A stretch of 35,131 bases of DNA. Source: JBCCBV01 sp039033855 (GTDB lineage: Bacteria; Planctomycetota; Phycisphaerae; Phycisphaerales; Phycisphaeraceae). Position 1 is the stretch's first letter. Every line of letters starts with the position of its first letter. The DNA is taken from the NCBI GenBank assembly GCA_039033855.1, contig JBCCBV010000024.1, forward strand, positions 1-35,131, read 5' to 3'. Under the pieces are notes generated by a model. The model worked only from the letters and a program-made list of their open reading frames with translations, did no database searches and was not told the origin of the DNA. Below, piece after piece: positions 8,474 to 16,661 of the stretch. Made by a program: the position numbers and the translations under genes.

Positions 8474-9658
8474 ATGAGCGATCCAGGCGAAAACGGCCAA
8501 CCCCCGACCCCCGACGCCCCGACCCCAGGCTCGGTGCGCCCGGCGCACAACGTGGTCGACGTGTCCATCGTCGTGCCCATCTACAACGAAGAAGAAAGCG
8601 TGCCGCAGCTGGTGGCCCAGGTCCAGGCCGTGATGGACGCCGGTGCCTACCGGTACGAGGCGATCTTTATTAGCGACGGCAGCTACGACCAGACCGTCCA
8701 GCGGCTGCGCGAGGCCTCCGCGGGCGACGCGCGGATCACCATCGTGCAGCTCATGCGCAACTTCGGCCAGACCGCCGCGATGGCCGCCGGTTTCGACCAG
8801 GCCCGGGGCGAGGTCATCGTGCCTATGGACGGCGACCTGCAAAACGACCCGGCCGACATCCCCCGCCTGGTCGGCAAGCTCGACGAATACGGCGCCCAGC
8901 CCGGCGCGTGGGACATCGTCTCGGGCTGGCGCAAGAACCGCCAGGACAAGCTGTGGTCGCGCCGGTTCCCGTCGATTATCGCCAACAAGGTCATCAAGAA
9001 GCTGACCTGGACCGGCGAGATCCACGATTTCGGCTGTTCGCTCAAGGCGTACCGCGCGATCGTGCTCAAAGACGTGCACATCTACGGCGAGATGCACCGC
9101 TTCCTGCCCGCCATCTGCAAGTGGCGCGGCGCCCGGGTCACCGAAGAAGTGGTCAACCACCGCGCCCGCGAGTTCGGTTCGAGCAAGTACAACCTCAAAC
9201 GCACCATCAAGGTGCTGCTCGACCTGCTGACGGTGAAGTTCCTGGGCGACTACCTGGCCAAGCCGATCTACTTTTTCGGCAAGTTTGCGGGGCTGGCGTT
9301 CCTCATCACCTTCTTGTTGATGATCCTGGTGGTGCTGCAGAAGTTCGGCATCCTGACCGAGCACGACGGCCCGATCCGGCTGAACAACAACGTGTTCGTG
9401 ACCATTGGGGTGTTTACGGCGCTCACCGGCATCATGCTGCTGATGATGGGCGTGCTCTCCGAACTCATCACGCGCATCTATCACGAAAGCCAGAACCGCG
9501 CGGCGTACAAGGTGCGCGCTTGGTTCGGCGGGGCGGATGCGCCCGGTTCGGGCCTGCCCACGCCGGTCGGTTCGGACCACACCCCGCCGCCGGGCGCCCG
9601 GCCGTCGGGCCCGGCCGAGCCCGTTCCGATGGGCGCGCCCGACACGCCGCCCGCTTGA
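8474..9658 (+). CDS. DPM1/ArnC-like polyprenyl-phosphate glycosyltransferase (GT2)
   Basis: A 394-residue enzyme expected to move a sugar from a nucleotide donor to undecaprenyl phosphate at the inner membrane. Motifs: VSIVVPIYNEEESVPQLV, FISDGSYDQTVQRL, MRNFGQTAAMAAGFDQARGE, IVPMDGDLQNDPADIPRL (catalytic DGD), and FGCSLKAYRAIVLKDV followed by YGEMHRFLPAICKWRGA. Two strong transmembrane helices follow, about residues 270-292 (AFLITFLLMILVVLQ) and 314-335 (FTALTGIMLLMMGVL), as in ArnC/GtrB. The last 60 residues are Pro/Gly-rich and probably disordered. The product would be the natural donor for the GT-C enzymes encoded at 17819 and 29893; that pairing is an inference. Confidence 0.92.
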   Translation: MSDPGENGQPPTPDAPTPGSVRPAHNVVDVSIVVPIYNEEESVPQLVAQVQAVMDAGAYRYEAIFISDGSYDQTVQRLREASAGDARITIVQLMRNFGQTAAMAAGFDQARGEVIVPMDGDLQNDPADIPRLVGKLDEYGAQPGAWDIVSGWRKNRQDKLWSRRFPSIIANKVIKKLTWTGEIHDFGCSLKAYRAIVLKDVHIYGEMHRFLPAICKWRGARVTEEVVNHRAREFGSSKYNLKRTIKVLLDLLTVKFLGDYLAKPIYFFGKFAGLAFLITFLLMILVVLQKFGILTEHDGPIRLNNNVFVTIGVFTALTGIMLLMMGVLSELITRIYHESQNRAAYKVRAWFGGADAPGSGLPTPVGSDHTPPPGARPSGPAEPVPMGAPDTPPA

Positions 9659-9661
9659 GCC

Positions 9662-9713
9662 CGCCGCCAGGTCTCGCCGCCAGGTCCCGCCGAATAAGTC
9701 CCGCCGACAGACG
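9662..9713. repeat. Short degenerate tandem repeat in the 66-bp gap before the YdjM-like gene
   Basis: Four units start with CGCCG: 9662-9674 and 9675-9687 differ only in the last base (CGCCGCCAGGTCT and CGCCGCCAGGTCC), 9688-9701 is CGCCGAATAAGTCC, and the last, shorter unit starts at 9702. The unit of about 13 bases makes this look like replication slippage between two genes. It could instead be a remnant of coding sequence. No function is apparent. Confidence 0.5.
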
Positions 9714-9724
9714 CCGGGTTTCCC

Positions 9725-10336
9725 ATGCCCTCCCCGCTCGCCCACGCCAGCCTGATCCTCGTCGCCGGCCCGGTGGTCTTGCGTAAGGCGCCCCGCCTGT
9801 TGCGTCAGCCTCACGGCCCGCGCGCCCGCCGAAACACCTGGGCGCTTGTCGCGCTCACCGGCGTGGCGCTGGCGATCCCCGACGCCGACTTCTTGCTGTA
9901 TTTCGCGATGGGATCGGATGCGGGCGCCGGCCACGGCGGGCCGGGCCACAGCCTGGTCGCCGCGATGCTGTTTGGCCCGCTTTTTGCGCTCACGGCAACA
10001 CGCTTGGCGGGCGCAAGGTTCTGGCCGGCGGCGGTGTTGGGCTCGGTTGCGTACGCGTCGCACATCGGGCTCGACCTGCTGAACCCCGGCCGAGGCGTGG
10101 GCGTGCTCTGGCCCTGGCAAGACCGTTCGCCCACAGGCGTGGTGATCTTCGAGGGTGCGGCGCACAACGACCTCAGCAACTGGCGGCGCCACCGCCGAAC
10201 CTTCTTGAACGAGATCAGCTTCGCCGCGGCGATGTTCGGCCTGGGCTGGCTTGTGGCCCGGTGCCTCGACCGTTTGCGCGCCGCCGGCCGGGCGGGTGAA
10301 TGCCGTTCGCCAGCAAGCGTGGAGGCCGGAAGCTGA
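9725..10336 (+). CDS. YdjM-like (DUF457) membrane-bound putative metal-dependent hydrolase
   Basis: A 203-residue integral membrane protein. The start ATG 9725 gives the family's usual opening MPSPLAHASLILVAGPVVL, whose conserved early His belongs to the metal site. It continues with ALTGVALAIPDADFLLYF (the IPDxD motif), GHGGPGHSLVAAMLFGPLF (the HxxxxHS-type motif), YASHIGLDLLNPGRGVGVLW and a last hydrophobic segment near residue 170. These acidic and His positions match the DUF457/YdjM family, whose substrate is unknown. In this locus it may cut a lipid-linked or exported intermediate, which is speculation. Its TGA shares one base with the next ATG. Confidence 0.85.
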   Translation: MPSPLAHASLILVAGPVVLRKAPRLLRQPHGPRARRNTWALVALTGVALAIPDADFLLYFAMGSDAGAGHGGPGHSLVAAMLFGPLFALTATRLAGARFWPAAVLGSVAYASHIGLDLLNPGRGVGVLWPWQDRSPTGVVIFEGAAHNDLSNWRRHRRTFLNEISFAAAMFGLGWLVARCLDRLRAAGRAGECRSPASVEAGS

Positions 10337-11193
10337 TGCGTACTGCCGTTGATCCGCACGTCCACCTGCACCCTGCCCACGATTTTGATCGTGCGCTAAC
10401 CGCTGCGGAGCGCGCCGCGGGGGCGCTGGGCGGGCGGCTGATCTGTTGTCTAGTGGAGATGCCCGGGCAGGATGTGTTTCGCCGGTGGCGCGACGCGGGC
10501 GAGGTCGCCGGGCGCCGGGTGCGGGTCCTCGACCAAGGTCGTCTGCTGGAACTGCGCAAAAATGATGAGGGTGCCGCGGTGTTCTTTGCGCCGGGCCGTC
10601 AGGTGGCCACGGCCGAGCGTTTAGAGATGCTCTCGATTTGCGGAGAGGGTGATTTACCGGCCGGGCTATCGCTGGCGGAGTCGGCCGTCGCGGCGCGCGA
10701 GGCCGGCGGGCTTTCGGTGACCCCCTGGGGCGTGGGCAAGTGGACCGGCGGCCGGGGGCAAACGGTGATCGAGTCGCTCCGCGCCGACCCCGACCTGCTC
10801 GCGGGCGACAACGGAGGCAGGCCCGTGGGGTGGTCGTCGGTGCCGCTGGATCTGGCCCGAGAACTCGGGCGGACAGTCCTGCCCGGCTCGGACCCGTTGC
10901 CGCTGCCGGGCGGCGCGTCGCGCTTGGGCTCGCTTGGCGTTTGGGTCGACGTGCCCGATCTGCCGGGCGACGGATCGTCTTCCTCCGCTTCTGAAGGCGA
11001 AATTGGGGAAGGCGGCTGGTTGGCGGCGTTGCGCTCGGCGCTGACCGGTGTCGGCCCCGCTCCCGCGACGTTCGGACGGCACGTGGGCTGGCCCGGGCTG
11101 GTTTTGGATCAGTTCCGCATGCGGCTGGGGAAGTCGAGCGCATCGACCGCAAGCCCGCCGGGCGACCGCGCACCCGAAGAGGGGGCCGCGTGA
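10336..11193 (+). CDS. Putative PHP/amidohydrolase-like protein of unknown function
   Basis: A 285-residue protein. ATG 10336 follows a GGAGG at 10321 and overlaps the previous stop by one base. The N-terminus DPHVHLHP resembles the HxH metal site of PHP phosphoesterases and amidohydrolases. Later segments LSVTPWGVGKWTGGRGQTVI, LLAGDNGGRP and TVLPGSDPLPLPGGASRLGS look like the downstream metal/loop regions of such proteins. The GSDPLPLPGGASR stretch recalls the GSDxH region, but the terminal His is missing. I do not recognise the family firmly. The final 70 residues are partly low complexity. It is coupled on both sides, to the YdjM-like gene and to the FAD oxidoreductase (GTGA overlap), which suggests a shared pathway step. 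Confidence 0.7.
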   Translation: MRTAVDPHVHLHPAHDFDRALTAAERAAGALGGRLICCLVEMPGQDVFRRWRDAGEVAGRRVRVLDQGRLLELRKNDEGAAVFFAPGRQVATAERLEMLSICGEGDLPAGLSLAESAVAAREAGGLSVTPWGVGKWTGGRGQTVIESLRADPDLLAGDNGGRPVGWSSVPLDLARELGRTVLPGSDPLPLPGGASRLGSLGVWVDVPDLPGDGSSSSASEGEIGEGGWLAALRSALTGVGPAPATFGRHVGWPGLVLDQFRMRLGKSSASTASPPGDRAPEEGAA

Positions 11194-12677
11194 ACACCAT
11201 CAACCACGAGCCGGTCTTGCGGCGCGACCTGGCCCGTGCCGCCGACGCCGAGTTCGACCTGGTGGTGATCGGCGCCGGGGTCTACGGCGTGATGACCACG
11301 CTCGAAGCGGCCCGGCGGGGTCTGTCGGTCTGTTTGATCGACGCGCAAGACTTCAACGCCGGCGTCAGCTTCCACAGCCTGCGCATCCTCCACGGCGGCC
11401 TGCGGTACCTGCAGAGCATGGACCTGCCTCGGTTTTTTGAGAGCGTTTCCGAACGCCGGTGGTTCTTCCGCCACTTCCCCGAGCAGTGCGAGGTGCTGCC
11501 CTGCCTGATGCCGTTGTATGGCGAAGGCCTCAAGCGGCCCAGCACGTTCCGCGTGGCCATGGCGATGAACGACGCGCTGTCGTTTCGGCGGAACGCGGGC
11601 GTGTCTGCCGACATCCACCTGCCCGGCGGCAAGGTGCTCGGCCCGCAAGACACGGCCCGGCGGTTCCCCACGGTTCGCCAGGAAGGCCTGCGCGGCGCGG
11701 GGTGTTGGCCCGACGGCCGTATGCGCTGCCATCAGCGGCTGATGATCGAGATGCTGCGCTGGGCCGCGTCGTGCGGGGCGCTCGCCCTCAACTACGTCCG
11801 GGCCGAAGGCCTGCGGGTCGAGGCCGGCCGGGTGACCGGGGTCCAGGCGACCGACGTGCTTACGGGTCAAGCCTTGACGATCTCAACCACGCGCGTGATG
11901 AATACCGCGGGCCCGGCGTGCCGCGCTTTGGCGGAGCGTTGGCACGCCGACACGCCTGCGCTGTTCCGACCGACGCTGGCGTTCAACCTGCTGCTCGACG
12001 TCGATCCGCCGAGCGACCACGCCGTGGCCGTGGCCCCGCCGAAGAAGGATGCGCGCACGTTCTTCGTGACGCCCTGGCACGGGCGCACGTTCGCCGGCAC
12101 GTATCACACCGAACACGCCGACACGGTGAAGCGCGGCGCGCCGTCGACTGAGTTGGTGGCGGAGATGCTTCTGGGCCTGCGCGAGGCGATCCCCGGCTGG
12201 TCGCCGATGCCCAGCGACGTGGCCCGGGTCCACGCCGGGCGCTTGCCGGGCGATCCCGGCGGGGGCGACGACGCCGCCCATCGCGCGGTGCGTGTCGACC
12301 ACGGCAAGATCGGCGGGCCGCATGGCCTCTACACCGTCAGCGGGGTCAAGTACACCACGGCCGGCCTGGAAGCGCGGCGCGGCCTGCGGCTGGCGTGGGG
12401 GTATTCGCTCCCGGATATGCAAGAAAAACGGAAACGGCCTGAGGTTGGCGCACCGGTCGATGCGTGCGCGGCGCCCGGGGGCTTCGACCTGGACCTCGCA
12501 GTGAGGCTGGCCGAGCAGGAGTCGGCGGTGTGTCTGGAGGACGTGGTGTGCCGCCGGGCCGATTGGGCGCCGGACGATCGCTCGGCCGAGTCGGCGATGG
12601 CCCAGCTCGGCCTGCGGTTAGACCTGCCCCGATCGATCTCAACGCCCGAGCCCGGAGATAGCGAGGAGCACGCGTGA
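11190..12677 (+). CDS. GlpD-like FAD-dependent oxidoreductase
   Basis: A 495-residue flavoprotein starting at GTG 11190, which overlaps the previous stop. FDLVVIGAGVYGVMTTLEAA is the FAD-binding Rossmann motif (GxGxxG at 28-33). SFHSLRILHGGLRYLQSMDL closely matches the SxxSxKLIHGGLRYL signature of aerobic glycerol-3-phosphate dehydrogenase (DAO family). PHGLYTVSGVKYTTAGLEAR corresponds to the GGKLTTYR region, and LAEQESAVCLEDVVCRRADW to the start of the GlpD C-terminal domain. Family members oxidise glycerol 3-phosphate or a related alcohol or amine and pass electrons to quinone. Nothing else of glycerol metabolism lies nearby; the gene is inside a glycan operon, so a substrate tied to the polymer is possible. 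Its stop overlaps the next GTG. Confidence 0.85.
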   Translation: MNTINHEPVLRRDLARAADAEFDLVVIGAGVYGVMTTLEAARRGLSVCLIDAQDFNAGVSFHSLRILHGGLRYLQSMDLPRFFESVSERRWFFRHFPEQCEVLPCLMPLYGEGLKRPSTFRVAMAMNDALSFRRNAGVSADIHLPGGKVLGPQDTARRFPTVRQEGLRGAGCWPDGRMRCHQRLMIEMLRWAASCGALALNYVRAEGLRVEAGRVTGVQATDVLTGQALTISTTRVMNTAGPACRALAERWHADTPALFRPTLAFNLLLDVDPPSDHAVAVAPPKKDARTFFVTPWHGRTFAGTYHTEHADTVKRGAPSTELVAEMLLGLREAIPGWSPMPSDVARVHAGRLPGDPGGGDDAAHRAVRVDHGKIGGPHGLYTVSGVKYTTAGLEARRGLRLAWGYSLPDMQEKRKRPEVGAPVDACAAPGGFDLDLAVRLAEQESAVCLEDVVCRRADWAPDDRSAESAMAQLGLRLDLPRSISTPEPGDSEEHA

Positions 12678-13840
12678 AAGTCCTGGTCCTGGCTCCGCAC
12701 AACTTCTACCTCGAACGCGGCACGCCGATCGCGACCGACCTGCTGTTGCGGGCGTTTTCCGAGATGGGCGTCGAGACGCATGCGCTGGTGTATCCGTCGG
12801 GCGAGGAGCGCAGCTACCCGGGCGTCACGATCCACCGCTGCGGCGGGCCCAAGGCGCTGCGCGAAGTCGGTCCGGGCTTTTCGCCCAAGAAGCTGGCGCT
12901 CGACGCGTGGTTCTACGCGTCGGCGCGCAAGCTGGTGAAGCAACTGCGCCCGGACGTCGTGCACGCCAACGAAGAATCGGTCTTCATGGCCCGTTGGATG
13001 AAGCTGTGGGGCGGCCGTCGGTATGTCTACGACATGGACTCCTCACTCGCCCAGCAGCTGGTAGAGAAGCACGGCGTGCTGAAGGTGTGCGCCCCGGTGT
13101 TCAACGCCATGGAACGCTGGGCGATCCGAGGCGCCGAGGCGGTGGCGGCGGTGTGCCCGGCGCTCACCGACTTGGCCGAGCGTGGCGGCGCCAAGCGGGT
13201 GCTGACGGTGCACGACGTGTCGCAGATGACCCCGGCCGACTTCGAGCCCACCGGCGAGGTGCGGGCCAAGCTGGGGATCGGCGATGCGCCGGGCGTGGTG
13301 TATGTGGGCAACCTTGAGCCTTACCAAGGCGTCGAACTGCTGATCGAATCGATGGTCGAAGCCACGCGCGTCGTGCCGCAGGGCCAACTGGTGATCGCGG
13401 GGGGCAAGCCCGCGGGGATTGAGAAACTCAAGGCGTTGGCCGATTCGCTGGGCGTGGGGGCGTCGGTCCATTTTCTGGGGCGTTGGCCGCTCGACAAACT
13501 CGGGTCGCTGCTTGGGGAGTTCGAGGTCGTGGCGAGCCCGCGGGTGCGGGGGGTGAACACGCCGATGAAGGTGTTTCCGTATCTGCACTCGGGCCGTGCG
13601 CTGCTGGCCACGGACCTGCCGACGCACCGCCAATCGATGGGCGAAGACGTGGCCTGCCTGGCGCCGCCCGAGCCGTTGGCGTTTGGCGCGGCGCTCGCCA
13701 AACTCTGGTCGGACCCGGCGTTGCGGGCCGGCCTGGGCCAGGCCGGTCGGGCGATGATCGAAGCCGAGCACACCTATCCGGCGCACGTCCAGCGGGTCCG
13801 CGCGTTGTACGACGGGCTTAAGCCGTATGCTGATGTGTAG
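12674..13840 (+). CDS. GT4-family glycosyltransferase
   Basis: A 388-residue GT-B enzyme starting at GTG 12674 (GTGA overlap). The N-terminus KVLVLAPHNFYLERGTPIAT is typical of a GT4 subgroup with RGTPI. The acceptor domain ends around DVVHANEESVFMARWM and YVYDMDSSLAQQLVEKHG. The donor domain holds VVYVGNLEPYQGVELLIESM, GQLVIAGGKPAGIEKLKALA, VHFLGRWPLDKLGSLLGEF and ASPRVRGVNTPMKVFPYLHS. In the last segment the second Glu of the usual TPxKxxEY motif is replaced by Pro. No signal peptide or membrane helix is seen. The sugar specificity cannot be inferred. Confidence 0.9.
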   Translation: MKVLVLAPHNFYLERGTPIATDLLLRAFSEMGVETHALVYPSGEERSYPGVTIHRCGGPKALREVGPGFSPKKLALDAWFYASARKLVKQLRPDVVHANEESVFMARWMKLWGGRRYVYDMDSSLAQQLVEKHGVLKVCAPVFNAMERWAIRGAEAVAAVCPALTDLAERGGAKRVLTVHDVSQMTPADFEPTGEVRAKLGIGDAPGVVYVGNLEPYQGVELLIESMVEATRVVPQGQLVIAGGKPAGIEKLKALADSLGVGASVHFLGRWPLDKLGSLLGEFEVVASPRVRGVNTPMKVFPYLHSGRALLATDLPTHRQSMGEDVACLAPPEPLAFGAALAKLWSDPALRAGLGQAGRAMIEAEHTYPAHVQRVRALYDGLKPYADV

Positions 13841-13857
13841 CAAGGCAGGTCTGGGTG

Positions 13858-14640
13858 ATGGCCAAGGTCCAAGACAGCACGCAGCACGACATCGCCCGCG
13901 GGTCGTTTTTAGACGGCGCGGCGCCGGACGTGCATTCGTCGAGCGAAGGCTATGCGGCGCGGTTTTCGGGATCGGTGGGCGCCTACCTGCTCGGGGTGCA
14001 GGCGATGATGGTCCTGTCGCTGATCGCGCCGTGGGCCGAGGCCAAGGTGCTCGAAGTCGGCGGAGGCCATGCGCAGCTCACCAAGGCGCTGGTGGATGCG
14101 GGCCACGACGTCACGGTGCACGGGTCGGTCGAGGCTTGCCGTGAACGGCCCGACCGGCTGGTGGGCGCCGACCGCTACACGTTCTTGCGCGGCCCGCTGA
14201 TGAAGCTGCCGGCCGAGGACAATTCGTACGACGTAGTCGTGGCCATGCGGCTGCTGGCGCACGTGCAAGACGGCCCGGCCCTGGTGGCCGAGCTCTGCCG
14301 GGTGGCGCGCAAGGCGGTGATTGTGGACTTCGCTTCCACGCGCGGGGCCAACGCGCTGGCGCCGGTGTTCTACGGGTTGAAGAAGCGGCTGGAAGGCAAC
14401 ACCCGGCACTTTCTCATGCAGCGGCCTTCCGAAGTGCGGGCGATGTTCTCGGACCGGGGCTGGCGCTGTAAGGCCAGGCGGGGTCAGTTCGTCCTGCCGT
14501 TGGCTGCGCACCGGGCTTTGAAGTTACCGGGCGTTTCGCGGGCGATCGAGGGTCCGCCCCGGGCGATTGGGTTCACCGATTGGCTCGGATCGCCGATCGT
14601 CATGCGGGCCGAGCCGGACACGCCGGCGTCGGTTTCCTAG
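13858..14640 (+). CDS. Class I SAM-dependent methyltransferase
   Basis: A 260-residue protein. GTG 13855 and ATG 13858 are adjacent; I prefer ATG 13858 because the AGGCAGG at 13844-13850 is then seven bases upstream. Motif I is KVLEVGGGHAQLTKALVDAG, with the acidic residue of motif II replaced by a VTVHGSVEA stretch. YDVVVAMRLLAHVQD is motif IV, followed by LVAELCRVARKAVIVDFAST. An alpha-helical insertion and a C-terminal hydrophobic part (YGLKKRLEGNTRHFLM) resemble methyltransferases acting on lipids or lipid-linked glycans. It probably O-methylates a sugar of the polymer; the substrate is inferred only from context. Confidence 0.85.
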   Translation: MAKVQDSTQHDIARGSFLDGAAPDVHSSSEGYAARFSGSVGAYLLGVQAMMVLSLIAPWAEAKVLEVGGGHAQLTKALVDAGHDVTVHGSVEACRERPDRLVGADRYTFLRGPLMKLPAEDNSYDVVVAMRLLAHVQDGPALVAELCRVARKAVIVDFASTRGANALAPVFYGLKKRLEGNTRHFLMQRPSEVRAMFSDRGWRCKARRGQFVLPLAAHRALKLPGVSRAIEGPPRAIGFTDWLGSPIVMRAEPDTPASVS

Positions 14641-14658
14641 GCAAAGAGGGATGGTCAG

Positions 14659-15693
14659 ATGAAGCGGATGGTGACCGGCGGAACGGGTTTCACGGGCGGG
14701 GCCTTGGTGCGCAGGCTGCTCGCCGACGGGCACGAGGTGCGCGCGCTGGTCCGGCCGGGGTCCGACGTCAGCGGGCTCGACCTGCCGGGCGTGGAACTCA
14801 TCGAGGGCCAATTGACGTCGATGGAAGACGTTTCGCGCGCCATGGAGGGCTGCGACAAGGCCTACCACATCGCCGCGGTGTTCCGTACGGCCGGCCACCC
14901 GGATTCTTACTATTACGAGATCAACCTCGACGGCACGCGGGTGGTGCTCGACGCCGCCCGCAAGCTCGGGCTCGAGCGCGTGGTCCACTGCAGCACCGGC
15001 GGGGTGCACGGCCACATCCGGAACCCGCCCGCCAACGAGCAGGCGCCTTATGCACCCGGCGACGTCTATCAAGAGTCCAAGCTCGCCGGCGAGAAGCTCT
15101 GCCAAGAGCGGGCCAAGGCCGGCGAACCGATCGTGATCTTCCGCCCGGGGCCGATCTATGGGCCGGGCGACACGCGCTTTCTGAAGCTTTTCAAGGCGCT
15201 GTCGAGCGGGCGTTTTCGGATGATCGGCAAGGGCGAGGTCCGCTTGCACCTGACGTACATCGACGACCTGGTCGACGGCATCGTCCGCTGTGGCGAACGG
15301 CCCGAGGCGCTCGGCGAAATCTTCATTCTGGCGGGGTACGACGCGCCCAAGCTCAAAGACCTGATGCCCATGGTGGCCAAGGCGCTGGGCGTGAAGCCGC
15401 CGCGCGGGCACATCCCCCTCGCGCCGGTGAAGTGGGGCGCCTGGCTGTGCGAGAAGGTCTGCATCCCGCTGCGGATCGAGCCGCCGCTGCACCGTCGGCG
15501 GGTGGGCTTTTTTACGCACCACCGCGAGTTTGATATCTCTCATGCACGGAACCTGCTGGGCTACGACCCGCAGGTGAGCGCCGAGCAGGGCATGGCCGCG
15601 TCCTGCCGGTGGTGCGTCGAACAGGGGTTGCTGGCGCCGACGCCGGGCATCCCCCGCACGCCCGACGAGTCCGACGAGGACGACACGGCGTAA
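14659..15693 (+). CDS. Extended SDR NAD(P)-dependent epimerase/dehydratase
   Basis: A 344-residue protein. A purine-rich AAAGAGGG at 14643-14650 precedes ATG 14659. The Rossmann motif is MVTGGTGFTGGALVRRLLA (residues 4-22), followed by a DGHEVRALVRPG turn. The Ser/Thr of the triad is in VVHCSTGGVHGH, and the catalytic pair is Y137/K141 in VYQESKLAGEK. FRPGPIYGPGDTRFLKLFKA and LHLTYIDDLVDGIVRC are the usual substrate-loop segments. The sequence looks closer to the dihydroflavonol-reductase/3-beta-HSD-like branch of extended SDRs (NAD-dependent epimerase/dehydratase) than to GalE. It presumably modifies a nucleotide sugar or a lipid-linked intermediate. Confidence 0.9.
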   Translation: MKRMVTGGTGFTGGALVRRLLADGHEVRALVRPGSDVSGLDLPGVELIEGQLTSMEDVSRAMEGCDKAYHIAAVFRTAGHPDSYYYEINLDGTRVVLDAARKLGLERVVHCSTGGVHGHIRNPPANEQAPYAPGDVYQESKLAGEKLCQERAKAGEPIVIFRPGPIYGPGDTRFLKLFKALSSGRFRMIGKGEVRLHLTYIDDLVDGIVRCGERPEALGEIFILAGYDAPKLKDLMPMVAKALGVKPPRGHIPLAPVKWGAWLCEKVCIPLRIEPPLHRRRVGFFTHHREFDISHARNLLGYDPQVSAEQGMAASCRWCVEQGLLAPTPGIPRTPDESDEDDTA

Positions 15694-15734
15694 GCGCTTC
15701 GGGCGTAGGCTCGTTTGGGAAAGGACCACGCGTC

Positions 15735-16544
15735 ATGACACCGCCGCCAAACGACCCCGCGGACTACCGCCTGGAAACCGGCGAGGCCGACTCGGAAGTG
15801 CGCAAGGTCTTGAAGGACGACAAGAGCTCGGCCCTGGCCAAGTACCGGGCGCTGGCGGTGGGTCGGCCGGGCCTTTGGCCGCTGTTTAAGCACGAGTTCA
15901 TCACCACGGCGCTCACGCTGATGCCCGGCGCCCTGGGTTTGGTGCTGCGTCAGAAGCTGTACGGGTCGATCATCGGGGAGATGGGCCGAGGCGTAGCGAT
16001 CGGCCGGGGCGTGACGCTGCGTCACCCGCACCGGATCAAGATCGGCCGGGGGGTGATGATCGACGACAACTGCGTGCTCGACGCCAAGGGCGACGGCGAC
16101 GTGACGCTGGAGATCGGCGACGGCGCGGTCATCGGCCGGAACACGGTGCTGTCTTGCAAGGGCGGGACGATCCGCGTGGGGGCGGGGGCCAACATCTCGG
16201 TCAACTGCACGCTGCTGGCCGAGAGCGCGATGGACATTGGCGAGAAGGTGCTGATCGCCGGTCACAGCTACTTGATTGCGGGGGGCAACCACGGCATCGA
16301 TCGAACCGACGTGCCGATCGTCGACCAGCCGGTGGTTCATAAGGGCGGCTTGCGGGTCGAACCCTGGGCGTGGATCGGTTCGGGCGCGACGGTGCTCGAC
16401 GGCGTGACGGTCGGGCGCGGGGCGGTTGTCGCCGCCGGCTCGGTGGTGCACGACAGCGTGCCGGCTCACGCCATCGTCGGGGGGATTCCGGCAAAAGTCG
16501 TGCGGTTTCGCGGCTCGATGGCCGATGCAATGCGGGTGGGATAG
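15735..16544 (+). CDS. WcaF-like hexapeptide acyltransferase
   Basis: A 269-residue left-handed beta-helix protein. ATG 15735 is chosen because the open frame upstream overlaps the previous gene and is not homologous. An N-terminal helical segment (SSALAKYRALAVGRPGLWPL) is followed by hexapeptide rungs GRGVAIGRGVTLRHPHRIKI, GRGVMIDDNCVLDAKG, IGDGAVIGRNTVLSCKGG and VGAGANISVNCTLLAES, the catalytic-type region HSYLIAGGNHGIDR, then WIGSGATVLDGVTVGRGAVV and a PAHAIVGGIPAKVVRFRG tail. This matches the colanic acid/LPS O-acetyltransferase group. It is the second such enzyme in the locus, so at least two sugar hydroxyls or amines may be acylated. Confidence 0.9.
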   Translation: MTPPPNDPADYRLETGEADSEVRKVLKDDKSSALAKYRALAVGRPGLWPLFKHEFITTALTLMPGALGLVLRQKLYGSIIGEMGRGVAIGRGVTLRHPHRIKIGRGVMIDDNCVLDAKGDGDVTLEIGDGAVIGRNTVLSCKGGTIRVGAGANISVNCTLLAESAMDIGEKVLIAGHSYLIAGGNHGIDRTDVPIVDQPVVHKGGLRVEPWAWIGSGATVLDGVTVGRGAVVAAGSVVHDSVPAHAIVGGIPAKVVRFRGSMADAMRVG

Positions 16545-16661
16545 CGGCCCGCTGGTTATCGGGCGACCCCGTGCGTCGGCGGCCGGTTTCGCACGGCCGA
16601 TCGGATACGCTCGGTCCCGCTGGGACGTGTGTTCCCGCAGTTTCCCGTTGCCTGCGCGCGC
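16545..16661. other. 117-bp intergenic gap with a small hairpin
   Basis: This is one of the longer breaks inside the coupled run. It holds a perfect 5-bp stem, GTCCC at 16614-16618 and GGGAC at 16622-16626 with a 3-base loop, without a T run. A second transcription start or a processing site is possible, but nothing here is decisive. A GTG at 16629 in frame with the next gene leaves open a slightly longer N-terminus for it. Confidence 0.3.

Noticed and set aside
6557..11203. Very long minus-strand open frame (1548 codons) across several plus-strand genes
   Set aside because: It spans at least five well-supported plus-strand genes with intact motifs. Long antisense frames are expected at this GC content, and the translation has no recognisable domain.
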